DNA of 64,000 nt from Symsagittifera roscoffensis (lineage: Eukaryota > Xenacoelomorpha > Acoela > Convolutidae), in the NCBI RefSeq assembly GCF_963678635.1, contig NC_087068.1, positions 31,622,318 to 31,686,317 of the forward strand. Direction: 5' to 3'. This document shows positions 45,971 through 56,272 of the stretch, in pieces. The notes beneath the pieces are model-generated. The model had not been told where the DNA came from. It did not search any database and saw only the letters and a list, made by a program, of their open reading frames with translations. The translations under genes and the position numbers were made by a program. The first letter of the stretch is position 1; every line of letters starts with the position of its first letter.

Positions 45971-46330
45971 ACCAACCCCAGACCCCCCCCTCGGCGCACA
46001 CACCTGACCACCTGAACCAGCTCCCACCCGAACCTGTCGTTTAGGTGGGGGGGTTGGGTCAGGTGGGGAGTTGGTTCGGACGGGGGGAGGGTGGTTCAGG
46101 TTGGGGGCGGGTGGTAATTCATGTGGGGAGGGGGCTAGTTTAGTAGTTCAGGTGGGGGGGGGGGGTTATTTTAGGTGGGGTGGGGGTTAAGTCTGGCAGG
46201 GGGTTCATGTGGAGATGGGGTGGTATAGATGAGGAGGGGGCAGTTGGTTCAGGTGGGGAATGGCTCTGGCTGGCGGGGGGGGGGGGGTGTTCAGTTGGGG
46301 CGATGGCTCAAGTTGCGAGGGGGTTGGCTT
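45971..46330 (+). repeat. G-rich degenerate minisatellite (GGTTCAGGTGGGG)
   Basis: Copies of GGTTCAGGTGGGG(G)n at 46040-46330 on the + strand with many runs of four or more G. A C-rich stretch (45974-46037) directly upstream is roughly complementary, so the start could fold back. It has G-quadruplex potential. Confidence 0.85.
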
Positions 46331-48429
46331 ATGTGAGGTTATATATATTGTAATATAATTTTGCGGGAGAGAATGGATTTAACTCCATTTTGAATCCATT
46401 TTTGTTGTCAAAGCGTAACATTGGAACCGATTATATTGATAACATTTTGTACCACAGAATTCCATAACAATATACTTTTTTCACTTTTCTGAAAAGCGGG
46501 TAGCGGTTCGAAAGTTTTTTAGAGGCCATAAAAATTCAACTTTGACGAATCATGCCATATACCTGAGGACGTGTTTATGTGGCGTTCAGGTATATATCGA
46601 CAAATTTTTCAGAAATGAGCAAAAACCTATTACGCAAAAGTTAGGGAGTTCTTTTTGTAAATTCATGTGCCAAAACGCGTCTTTTTGTCGACAAAATTTT
46701 GTCTTTGAGAGTAGAATAAGAAATTTGGTAATAAAAAACTTCTTATACCCGGGTAGAGCTCAGATTGAAAATGAGCGATGAAAAAGTGAAAAAAAAACAG
46801 CGGTCGCCATCAATGAATTACCGCTGTTCATTGCCAAAATAGCAAATTCATCGATAAGTTAAAAAAATCAAACTGAGCAAAAATAGAGAACTACAGGGGT
46901 TCGACCCCTCAACCCTCAATTTTGTAGCCATGTATTCTAGCTTAGCGCCACCAACTCAATATACTCAAGTTAAAGGGCTTATCAACTCACACTCTCTTTT
47001 GAATGCTGCTAGAATGAGTTGAAATTTTTAGCACTGATTTTCTACGGAATCATTACTGAAATAGCTCTGAAATAGGTGTAGCTATGCAAAAAATATATAT
47101 TCATGAATCAGTGCTGGAAAATAGCGATCACTGAGATACTACAGAAAAAGCAATAATTAACGGTGGGACTTCAACTCGGGTATATATAAACAAAAAAAAT
47201 TGAAAAACATTTATAAGAAAATTCTTTTACGATTCTCTTGTAAAAAAGCCACTATAATACAACTTTTTTATAAGAAAAAGTTCCTGTCTTGAAAATTTTT
47301 ACAGCTTATTTTCGTTGGAAGTTGAAAGACTCTTATAAAAAATCTAGGATTGCGATTTTTGGTCAACCCGGATCCATACGTGAAATTTTTTGTTATCAAA
47401 AAAACCATTTTTTCCAAGGAAATGTTCAGTTTTTGATTGAAACGAAAACAGCAGATGTCATCATTTGTTATACATTTTAGTATAACATTAGGTTTCGTTC
47501 TGATTGATTGAGAATTTCCGACCAAATTTTGCACGCCACATTTCACGTTTAAATTAATTTAGGAAGCTTTTTGTTGAGTCATGCAGAATTTATTTAGATA
47601 TTGTTAATTGTAGTTCGAATGTGGATTGCAATGTTTTCAAAAACAATAGACTGCTGCTGGGTTAGAAAATAAAACTCTCTGTTTTTATACCATCGTTGTT
47701 TGCGACAATTAGTATACAATTGATGTTCAAAAAGTGACGTATTTTCAGGTTCAAAAGATATTTAATTTTAAAATACTCCAAGCGTTGTTGTTTCAATTTT
47801 ATCTTTGTGTTTTGAATTGCAACCTAAATTGGAATTTATAGTCTTTTTGATTTTCAAGTCTTCAGTTTTCTTGATATACATTTTATCACCATAAATAAAA
47901 GCAGCACAGAAATTTTAAAAAAAAACATAAAGGAAACATTTTTTTTTTCATTTTGCGTCGTTTTTTGTTCTAATGGTGATAACAGGGTCTGTAAAAAAAA
48001 CTTCGATAGAAAAATTAACGACGGTTTATTTGACAACAATTGTTTTTATTAATTGATTAGAAAAACAAAACAAAATTTGGAAATCTGTTTTTATTGGAAA
48101 AAAAACTAGGTTTATTTATCAATAGATGCTTTTTCTAGACTATTACAAGCCTGTTCTCTCGCTTTAATCGCTCGAAACAGGACTAAAAATCAAAAATTTC
48201 AAACTGAACTTTCTCAACACTGAGAGAATTTTTTGGAAAATTAGATTAATTAGTAGGGTTCGAATTACAACTGCAAGGGTTTGAAAAGCATAGAATACTC
48301 AGCTCCATCCTATGTTTATAGATGGTACCTGATTTTGCGTGAAAAAAAAACAAAAAAATAAACACCCCGAATACAAACTTTTCCCCGGTTCAGTGATTGG
48401 ATCATGAAATGGCAATGATCGAAGCAAAA
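46331..48429. other. Non-coding, no supported gene
   Basis: No domain-bearing frame. A B-box-like GGGGTTCGACCCC at about 46896 is the only RNA-gene-like motif and does not form a proper tRNA. Confidence 0.4.
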
Positions 48430-49080
48430 AACTCGATCAGTAATTGAAAAGTAAAAATGAAAAACAAACTGCTCGTATATCGAATATTCCGACTGCCCCT
48501 TAATCCATTTCGAATATTTTTGGGAAAATTTTGAAAAGCTACATATTTTGGACAAAATCAAAGATCCGACCAATAAGCTAGCCTCAATTCAATTTGGAAC
48601 AATTCTCTTGTGCGGGATAATTCACCGCGCATAAATAACTCGCGTTACGCTTTCAGCCTTATGAATAAAATCATCAAAAAGCTCATAAATTAGTGGTAAA
48701 ATTGGCAAATTTTCAGCTCCCAGAAATTTGCAACAAATGATTGGAGGTAAAATATTTTTTATTTGATTTCAGGGAGTCAATATTTTCAATGGGGTAGAAA
48801 AAAAAATTTGTGAAAAAACTTTTTTTTCGATCATCATAATTTCACTGAATATAACGCCAAGCATAAATATTCCGTTTTCTACGAAAGTCGGGACAAATGA
48901 AAATTGGCTCAAGTTAAAAATTTTATTTGTGGTTATTTTTCGTAAATTATGGGAGTTTGAGAACTGATAATTTGGCCAGTTTGCGATGATTACTGCGCGA
49001 TTTATTGCGTTCTTATAACTCTAGTAAGTGTCGGATTGATTGGTTCCAAATCGAATTGAGGCTAGTCAGTTTGTTTTATT
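48430..49080. repeat. Old, diverged family Y sequences
   Basis: Contains fragments clearly related to family Y: CTGCTCGTAT...ATTCCGACTGCC near 48470-48500, and TTTTCGTAAATTATGGGAG...GATAATTTGGCCA near 48940-48985. They are much more diverged than the copies that follow. Confidence 0.55.
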
Positions 49081-49151
49081 AATTGAATACGATACGCATA
49101 AGTTAACTTTAGCTTACATTAGCGTGTAGGGATAAATTGAATGATAAAGAA

Positions 49152-49698
49152 AACAAGACTGCTCGTATCAGAGCGAAGCCCTGAATATTCCGACTGCCTT
49201 TAAGGTTTATGGAGCAGTAATCACATGAAAAAATTGCATGTGATAAAACAAAATGAAGTTTTTTTCTGAAATTTGAACTTTTTATGAAAATCGTCACCCC
49301 ACACGCCATATAAAGCACGAACGAATAGATTTCGCTGCTAGTAACAATCAATTATGGCAAATAAGCTTATTTCAACCAATTTGGAACGATTTCTAGAACG
49401 GATTAAATCTCCGCTTACGCATTAAAAGTGCGAAATATATCGCGCGTTAATTGTCCCAAATTGGCCAAACTGGCAATCTTCAAACCCCCCATAACTTTAC
49501 GAAAAGTCATCACAGGTGAAATATCTTTTCAAATTTGAGCTCAGGACAACAATAAGTTTCGAATGATATAAAAAAAATTCCGTCAAAAATGTCGAAAATG
49601 TCAAAAATGTAGTTAAAAAGTCGAAATTTGTCTGAAGAAAAAAAAAACCCAGCCCGAGCACAAATATTCCGTTACTTTCGTATCGAAAGTCGGAACAA
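49152..49698 (-). mobile_element. Family Y element, copy a
   Basis: About 547 bp. On the minus strand it begins TTGTTCCGACTTTCGATACG and ends at the hairpin region with GAGCAGTCTTGTT. It has no coding capacity. About 160 bp (about 49312-49470) is identical to copy c at 50940-51100. Confidence 0.8.
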
Positions 49699-50773
49699 TA
49701 ACAATTGTTTCTTGTAAGCGCGTAGTTTGAAGTAATTTTGTATATTAGCACTGAAAGTATCGAGTAAATTAAAAAAATAAATATAAAAACAAGTTGTACA
49801 AGTTGACGCTGATTTTATTTTTTGCTCTGTTAAGTCAAAAATTACAGTATATTATCATACAGGCGTTTAATTTTGAACTTTCTACCAATTATTGTTCCGA
49901 CTTTTGATACAAAAGTAACGCAATATTTGTGCTCGGGTAGGGTTTTTTTTCTTCAGACAGATTTCGACTTTTTAACTAGCCATAATTGACGGATTTTTAT
50001 TTATATCATTCGAAAACTATTGTTGTCCTGAGCTTAAATTTGAAAAGATATTTCACCTGTGATCATTTTTCGTAAAGCTATGAGGGTTTAAAGATTGCCA
50101 TTTTGGCCATTTTGACCAATTTGGGACAATTAACGCGCGATTAACGCGTAAGCGGAGATTAAATCCGTCTTAGAAATCGTTCCGAATTGGTTGAAAGAAG
50201 CTTATTTGCCATAATTGATTTGTTCCAAGGAGCAAAATCTATTTTTTTTCTACTTTATATGGCGTGTGGGGGGATGATTTTTATAGAAAAATTTCAAATT
50301 TTGGAAAAAAAAATTCATTTTATTTTATTTCAATTAATTTTTTATGTTGTTTATGTTATTACTGCTCCATAAACGATAAAAGGCAGTCGGAACATTCAGT
50401 GTTTTGCCCTGATACGCGAGCAGTCTTGTTTTTCTTATTTTCGATTACTTCCGATTGTGTTATGAATCTTTCGTATCTGTGTGGATTCTGTTCCTTTTGA
50501 TTGGCCAAAGCAAATAGTTTGCTTTTATTTTATGTTGGATATCCATAGATATTTGTCGTATGCAGGACATAATCGAAAATACGAATAAAAATGACCATCT
50601 TTTCCGAAAAATAATTAATCGTGTGTAATGGCGGTCTGAGGAATCTAGACAGGAAAATGGTCATACTCAATCTCCGCCACCGCCACTCTCTCTATTGAGG
50701 AGTTCGATGTATTCACCACTACCCTCTTGACTGAAATCTGACCTCGCTCTTGAGAAAATCCTAGATCCCCCTC
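49699..50773. mobile_element. Element X2, rearranged and interrupted by a Y copy
   Basis: 49699-49891 and 50431-50773 match parts of X1. The two halves are split by Y copy b. The X terminus (AATTAATCGTGTGTAATGG at about 50612) comes after the centre sequence, not before it, so the order is permuted relative to X1. Confidence 0.65.
49892..50430 (+). mobile_element. Family Y element, copy b, nested in X2
   Basis: 539 bp from TTGTTCCGACTTTTGATAC to GCAGTCTTGTT. X1 preserves the uninterrupted site in reverse complement (CTTTCTATCATTTATTTTTC), which shows that Y is the younger insertion. Confidence 0.8.
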
Positions 50774-50780
50774 TAATAAC

Positions 50781-51507
50781 AACAAGACTGCTCGTATCAG
50801 GGCGAAGCCCTGAATGTTCCGGCTGCCTATTAAGGTTTATGGGGCAGTAAGAACATTAAAAATTAACAGTAATAAAACAAAATGAATTTTTTTTAATTTG
50901 AAATTTTTTTTATAAAAAATTATCCCCCCATACGCCATATAAAGCACGAACGAATAGATTTCGCTGCTAGTAACAATCAATTATGGCAAATAAGCTTATT
51001 TCAACCAATTTGGAACGATTTCTAGAACGGATTAAATCTCCGCTTACGCATTAAAAGTGCGAAATATATCGCGCGTTAATTGTCCCAAATTGGCGAAAAT
51101 GCCAATCTTTAAACCGCCATAACTTAAAAAAAAAGATCACAGGTGAAATTTAAGCTCAGGACAACAATACCTTTCGAACGATATAAGAAACTCCGTCAAA
51201 AATGGCTAGTTAAAAAGTCGAAATTTGTCTGAAGAAAAAAAAGCCCACCCGAGCACAAATATTCCGTTACTTTCCTATCGAAAGTCGGGCTCTTCCCCCC
51301 CCCCCCCCCCCCCCCGCGCCACCTCACACGAGCTTCAATATATAAGTGTGAGGAGAGGTTTTACGAGGTTGAGTATGAAGACCAAATATGTTTGTCGTGT
51401 CCTTATTCGTCAGTAAATTTTCATTAAAATCGGACAATGTGGTCAACAAATTTACATGTAAAAAATTGCAGGTGGGGGGAAGGAAAAATAGCCGAAAGTT
51501 GGAACAA
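50781..51507 (-). mobile_element. Family Y element, copy c, carrying a nested MITE
   Basis: A Y element of about 513 bp net, split near its end by the W1 MITE at 51288-51493; GGAACAA completes Y after the MITE. Confidence 0.8.
51288..51493 (-). mobile_element. hAT-like MITE W1
   Basis: 206 bp, homologous to W2 in reverse orientation. Ends are GGCTCTTCCCC... and ...GGAAAAATAGCC. It is flanked by GAAAGTCG (51280-51287) and GAAAGTTG (51494-51501), an 8-bp target duplication with one mismatch. One end has expanded into a long poly-C run. Confidence 0.8.
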
Positions 51508-51626
51508 AAATTATTCAATTTTAATTATTATTTTGTCAATTAGTCAATCTAAACACTTTTCAATTGGCTTTGAAGTGGAAGCAAAACATTCAGGTTTTTG
51601 TATGATACAGACAGAGTGTTGTTGAA

Positions 51627-51901
51627 TGCGCCGCAGGCAAATTTTTGAAAAGAGGCTAAAAAAAAGGCGTTTTTGGGGACTTCTTGGAAAAATTCGACCA
51701 AAAAATTGCGTTTTTTCGGTGCGCGCTCCCGCTTCAAAATTAGTATAAATTGGCGCCAAAAGCCGCCCTTAGAAAAATTTTAAGGTCAGTCAGCCAAAAA
51801 TGGATATCTCAAAATAGTACAAAGGGGGACCTTTTGGGTCCACAGTGGGTCGAATCCCTGAGGGGGGGGGGAAGCGTCCCCTTCCCCTAAATCCGCTACT
51901 G
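51627..51901 (+). mobile_element. Family Z repeat, copy 1
   Basis: Shares with 52583-52865 the segments TGCGCCGCAGGCAAATTTTTG, TTAGAAAAATTTTA-GGTCAGT and CAAAGGGGGACC. Its end, reverse-complemented, reads CAGTAGCGGATTTAGGGG, like hAT-type termini; this is a tentative class assignment. Confidence 0.55.
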
Positions 51902-52440
51902 TGCTAACTATTTACAACATTTTTGATATTGTATAAAATAGAAAATTATCAGGTATTTAAACAAAACTTAAGTGCCCTTTTATTTTCATTTCAATTAAGA
52001 AAGAAACTTTATCGAGTTTCAACCTTCAGAAATTACAATCAATAAGTTGTGAAAATTCCGAACCCTGTAGAATTAATACGCCACGAGTGAAGCATGAAGT
52101 CGCTTGTCGGTTCCGCGGTTCATGATACGATTTCTTTTGGGCTGATGTTTTAAATGTTCTTTTATGTATGCATAAACCTATTCGAGTAAAAGTATTACAA
52201 CTTGAATTGCGTCAATGATTGAATTTCCTTTTATAAAGATCGACTATAATAAGCCTATAGGAAACAACACCATTGTGCGCAGATGCACAATTGTTCTCAC
52301 AAAAGTATTTCAATCGTAGAACTGAACTTCAAAAGCAGCCTTTCATCAAAGTACATAAACAACTTCTGTTCAGTGTGAGCTATTCCATTTTCAGATTTTA
52401 AGAATTGAGACAAGCAACTTGCACATTTTTTAGAAGCCCA
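51902..52440. other. Non-coding, nothing recognised
   Basis: No supported coding region or repeat. Confidence 0.5.
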
Positions 52441-52580
52441 AAAAGGTAAAGTTATGGCGTTTAAATATTGCCAATTTAGCCAATTTGTGAAAATTAACGC
52501 GCGATATATTTCGAATTTCGCGCTACTAATACGTGAGCGGAGATTTAATCCGTCGTAGAAATCGTTCCCATTTGGTTGAA
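52441..52580 (+). repeat. Family Y fragment, copy d
   Basis: Middle part of Y only (GGTAAAGTTATGGCG... AACGCGCGATATATTTCG ... TTTGGTTGAA). It is interrupted at its 3' side by Z copy 2. Confidence 0.65.
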
Positions 52581-52582
52581 GT

Positions 52583-52865
52583 CAGGGGCGGATCTACGAT
52601 TTTCTCGATGGGGGGGGGGCGGATTTTCAAAAAATTGGAAAATTTTCACGACCTTTTTTTTAGGTCGACCAAATTGATTTTTCGAGCTCTCCCTAAGCAC
52701 TGTCCCTATTTTGGCTAAATTTTCTGCGCCGCAGGCAAATTTTTGAAAAAAACAGTCAAAAAGCCGTTAGAAAGGCGCCTTTAGAAAAATTTTAGGGTCA
52801 GTCGCCAAAAATGGATTTCTGAAAAAGTATCAAAGGGGGACCCTTTGGGTCGGCAGGGGTTCGAA
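52583..52865 (+). mobile_element. Family Z repeat, copy 2
   Basis: Begins CAGGGGCGGATCTACG, a hAT-like terminus, followed by G-rich sequence and the segments shared with copy 1. It lies between two Y fragments. Confidence 0.5.
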
Positions 52866-53446
52866 TGTTTGTGCTGGGGGTGGGTTTTTTTTCTTCAGAC
52901 AAATTTCGATTAGCTCTTTTTGACAGAAATTTTTAAAACCATTCGAAAGGAGTTGTTGTCCTGAGCTTGAACTTGAAAAGATATTTCACCTGTGATCATT
53001 TTTCGTAAAGTTAAGAGGGCTTAAAGATTGCCATTGACAAAAAATCTCAATTTTTAGCAGTCTTGTCACTTTGTATGTTATATGGCGTGTGGGGGATGGT
53101 TTACACAAAAAGATCTCAAATTTAAAAAAAAAATTCATTTTATTTTATTACATGGCTTTTTTTCCTTTTCCCCCCACCTGCAAACTTTTATATTTGAAAT
53201 TACTGTTCGCTTCTTCCGATTGTCATGAAAATTGACATGCAGACTCATAAGACTATGACAAACATATTTGATCTTTATAATCAACCTTGTAAAACTTTCC
53301 CTTAGACCACAAAATTGATGCTTGTGTGAGGTGGGGGGAAAGGAAAAAGAGCCTATTACATTTAATTCTTTCATGTTATTACTGCTCCATAGACTTAACA
53401 GGCGGTCGGAACACTCAGGGCTTTGTCCTGATACAAGCAGTCTTTT
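52866..53446 (+). mobile_element. Family Y element, copy e, 5' truncated, with nested MITE
   Basis: Starts about 30 bp into Y (TTTGTGCTGGGGGTGGG), is missing the middle part, and is split by the W2 MITE. It ends at ATACAAGCAGTCTT and joins copy f head-to-tail. Confidence 0.75.
53154..53353 (+). mobile_element. hAT-like MITE W2 with perfect 8-bp target duplication
   Basis: 200 bp with inverted ends of about 26 bp (GGCTTTTTTTCCTTTTCC on the left; GGCTCTTTTTCCTTTCC for the complemented right end). Flanked by TATTACAT at 53146-53153 and 53354-53361. An 8-bp duplication and short inverted ends fit the hAT superfamily. Non-coding. Confidence 0.9.
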
Positions 53447-53976
53447 TTGTTCCGACTTTCGATACGAAAGTAACGGAATATTTGTGCTCGGGGTGGGTTT
53501 TTTTTTCTTCAGACAAATTTCGACTTTTTAACTAGCCATTTTTGACGGAATTTTTATCATTCGAAAGGTATTGTTGTCTTGAGCTCAAATTTGAAAAGAT
53601 ATTTTACCTTTGACCATTTTTCGTAAAGTTATGGGGGTTTAAAGATTGCCATTTTGGCCAATTTGGGACAATTAACGCGCGATATATTTCGCACTATTAA
53701 CGCGTAAGCGGAGAGTTAATCCGTCTTAAAAATCGTTCAAATTGGTTAAAAGAAGCTTATTCGCCATAATTGGTTTGTATCAAGGAGCAAAATCTATTCT
53801 TTTGTACTTTGAATGGCGTGTGGGGGGATGATTTTCATTAAAAATTTCAAATGTTAGAAAAAAAAATTTTCATTTTATTTTTTCTTAAATTTAATATTTT
53901 AATGTCATTACTGCTCCATAAACCTTAAAAGGCAGTCGGAACATTCAGGGCTTCGCCCTGATACGAGCAGTCTTGT
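53447..53976 (+). mobile_element. Family Y element, copy f (full-length)
   Basis: 530 bp from TTGTTCCGACTTTCGATACG to GAGCAGTCTTGT. It is the cleanest copy, with the hairpins TTTCGATACGAAA near the 5' end and GGGCTTCGCCC near the 3' end. Confidence 0.85.
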
Positions 53977-54457
53977 CTGACTTTCGTAACGAAAATCACG
54001 GAACATTTTTGCTCACGGTGTTTTTTTCTCCAGACAGATTTCGACTTTTTAACTAGACATTTTTGACAAAATTTGTTAAATCAATCGAAAGACAGTGCTG
54101 CTCCAAGCTTGAATTTGAAAAGAAGTTTTACCTGTGATCAGTTTTCGTAAAGTTATGGGGGTTTAAAGATTGCCAATTTGGCCAATTTGGGACAATCAAT
54201 GCGCGATTTATTTCGCGCTATTAAACCGTAAGGAGATTTAATCCATCTTAGAAAACGTTCTAAAATGATTTAAGGAAGTTTTTTTGCCAGAACTGATTCG
54301 TTAATAGGTGTGTTGGGGGATGCTTTTTACAAAAAATGTCAAATAGAAAAAAATCGTTTTATTTTGTTGCATTAATTTTTTCATGTTATTACTGCTCCAT
54401 AGACCTTAAAAGGCTGTCGGAAAATTCAGGCTTTTCCCTGATACGACCATTTTTGTT
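53977..54457 (+). mobile_element. Family Y element, copy g (diverged)
   Basis: Directly follows copy f head-to-tail. It begins CTGACTTTCGTAACGAAAAT and ends CCCTGATACGACCATTTTTG; the 3' hairpin is eroded. Confidence 0.75.
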
Positions 54458-54534
54458 TGCTATACTATATTATCTTTTGTTTCTGATTGTGCGAAACATT
54501 TACACCGGGAAAAAAACAAGATTTTATTCGCAAG

Positions 54535-54865
54535 GCAGTTAGTTTTCAGTTGTTGTTATTTTATAATTTATAGTTGTTTGCAAGAAAATTGAAATATTTT
54601 ATAAATGTTTCTAATGATTTTTGTCAAATTTTAGTTGTTTCAAAGAAATTTTGGTTCATTTTTAGTTATGTGCAAGAATATTTGATCAGTTTTTGTTGTT
54701 CGTATAAAACATTTCTTAATTTACACTTGTTTTTAAGACATTTTTGTTAGTTTTTAGATGTTTGCAAGATATTTTTATTGTTTTTTTTTTATGTGGAGAA
54801 GCTTTTGTTAATTTTTAGTTTGCAAAAAGAATTTGTTTGTTTTAGTTATTTAATTTTTTTGCAAG
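54535..54865 (+). repeat. Degenerate TTTTAGTTGTTTGCAAGA repeat upstream of scramblase
   Basis: T-rich sequence with several spaced copies of a TTTTAGTTGTTTGCAAGA-like word at roughly 45-60 bp steps. The last ends TTTTTTTGCAAG, 23 bp before the scramblase ATG, and resembles a 3' splice site. Confidence 0.5.
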
Positions 54866-54888
54866 AAATGCAATTGCTGTGTTAAGAG

Positions 54889-55782
54889 ATGTCAGATGCA
54901 GCAGCTGCAAGCCATGTGAGGTCTGTGCAATTGGAACAGTCAGAACATGGAACAGAAACAGTATCTCTCGTTCCACCCGGCAGACTATTAGATTTCGTAC
55001 CACCTTCTTCTCAAAAAGAAAATTGCCTAGAAAACACATCCTTCTCATCTGAATATGGATATGGACGTACATATGTACCCTCTGTCCCTCAAAGTCGGCA
55101 ACCGGCAGTCATACCGGCCAAGGTATCAGGCATAGAATGGATGCCAGCTCCAACAGTGGGCGATTCGGATAACAATGTACCCCCTGGCCTGGAGTACTTG
55201 ACCCTGTTGGACCGGGTTTTAGTTCAGCAATGCATGGAAGTTCGAGACGGTTAAAATAGCATTTGATAGTATTTGCTGGCTCTTTTTTTGTTCAATTTTG
55301 AAACTAAAATTTATGATACCAGCAAAAATGTGCTCTAGTTTTCTAATATCCGCTTTTTTGGCCATCCAATTCATAGTGTGCCCGAACATTCGTCTCATTT
55401 TGAAACTCCTGAAGGTAAGAACATCGCATATGTGGGTGGTAATTTACAAGTTCAACTGAAGTTATACGTAACTGGCGTAGATCACTATCTCACGCTAGAC
55501 AGTCTTCCGCTGACTATCCGTGTTATCTCAAGATCAAATTAGCCTGTTGTAAGTTGTAAGTTGTATTGTAGTAGGCATTAGCGCAGAGACGAACAACAAG
55601 TATGCTTTAAAGAACAATCTGGGCCAGCAGTGCTATTATGCCGAGGAGGAGTCCGGCGGAGGCTGTAGCCAGATGTGGTGTCGAGACCAGAGGGGGTTTG
55701 CGATGAGGATAGTGGACCACACTGGCACAGAAGTGATCAGGGTCACCAGGCCATTCAAATGCTCCCCCACAACATGTTGCTG
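54889..55782 (+). CDS. PLSCR: Phospholipid scramblase, first two coding exons (partial)
   Basis: Exon 1 (54889-55249) starts at an ATG two codons after an in-frame TAA. It encodes a variable N-terminal region and then the family signature WMPAP...VPPGLEYLTLLDRVLVQQ. A 337-bp intron (donor G|GTTAAA, acceptor GCGCAG|AG) joins in phase to exon 2 (55587-55782), which encodes ETNNKYALKNNLGQ, a Cys-containing loop, GFAMRIVDHTGTEVIRVTRPF and a CxxxxCC cluster. These are typical of PLSCR-family proteins, membrane proteins linked to calcium-dependent lipid scrambling. The join lacks a few residues (LTGF-like) seen in many members. A possible donor TG|GTTAGT ends exon 2. The rest of the barrel and the C-terminal membrane helix are not in the window: an LTR element begins 80 bp later. 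Whether the gene is intact across that insertion cannot be seen. Confidence 0.88.
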
Positions 55783-55861
55783 GTTAGTATGTCTTCCCGC
55801 ATTGCCCACCATAGAAGATAATGCGCAACGATACACATCCATATATGGTTTGTATGGAAAA

Positions 55862-56272
55862 TGAGTTAGGACCGAGGTGGTTAACTCATAGAGTAATTTC
55901 GGATAGGGTACACCGTCTGCTCGTCACGCTATCTTATTTTCGGCCGGATAGATTCGTGCAACTTCTTAGTCTAATACCGATCCTAATCTGACTCTTATAC
56001 TATCTAGTCTCAGGTTGTTTAACTAGTCTCTGCTAGGCTCAATAGATCTAGGGTATACTGGTTTATTGCGGCTGCTGAAGTTCTCTTGGAGAGGCAACTA
56101 ATTTCTAAGTTAAATTCAAATCTCTCTGGTGCTGAAATTACAAGTAATTTCAGCACTTACAAATAAGTGGGTTGTTAGTTAGATGGATCATGATTGGATC
56201 AATATTAAATACTTTACAGTGGTAAAATATCTAATTTATCCAATCATAAAATGTAGTTCAGATCAGGTTCCA
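55862..56272 (-). repeat. 3' LTR of copy B
   Basis: 411 bp. Read on the minus strand it starts TGGAACCTGATC and ends CCTAACTCA. It carries the 26-bp palindrome at 56130-56155 in a variant form (TGCTGAAATTAC arm) that keeps pairing. Confidence 0.85.

Noticed and set aside
46860-46960. B-box-like GGGGTTCGACCCC suggesting a tRNA gene or tRNA-derived SINE
   Set aside because: The T loop would be only five bases, and no cloverleaf or convincing A box could be found at the right distance.
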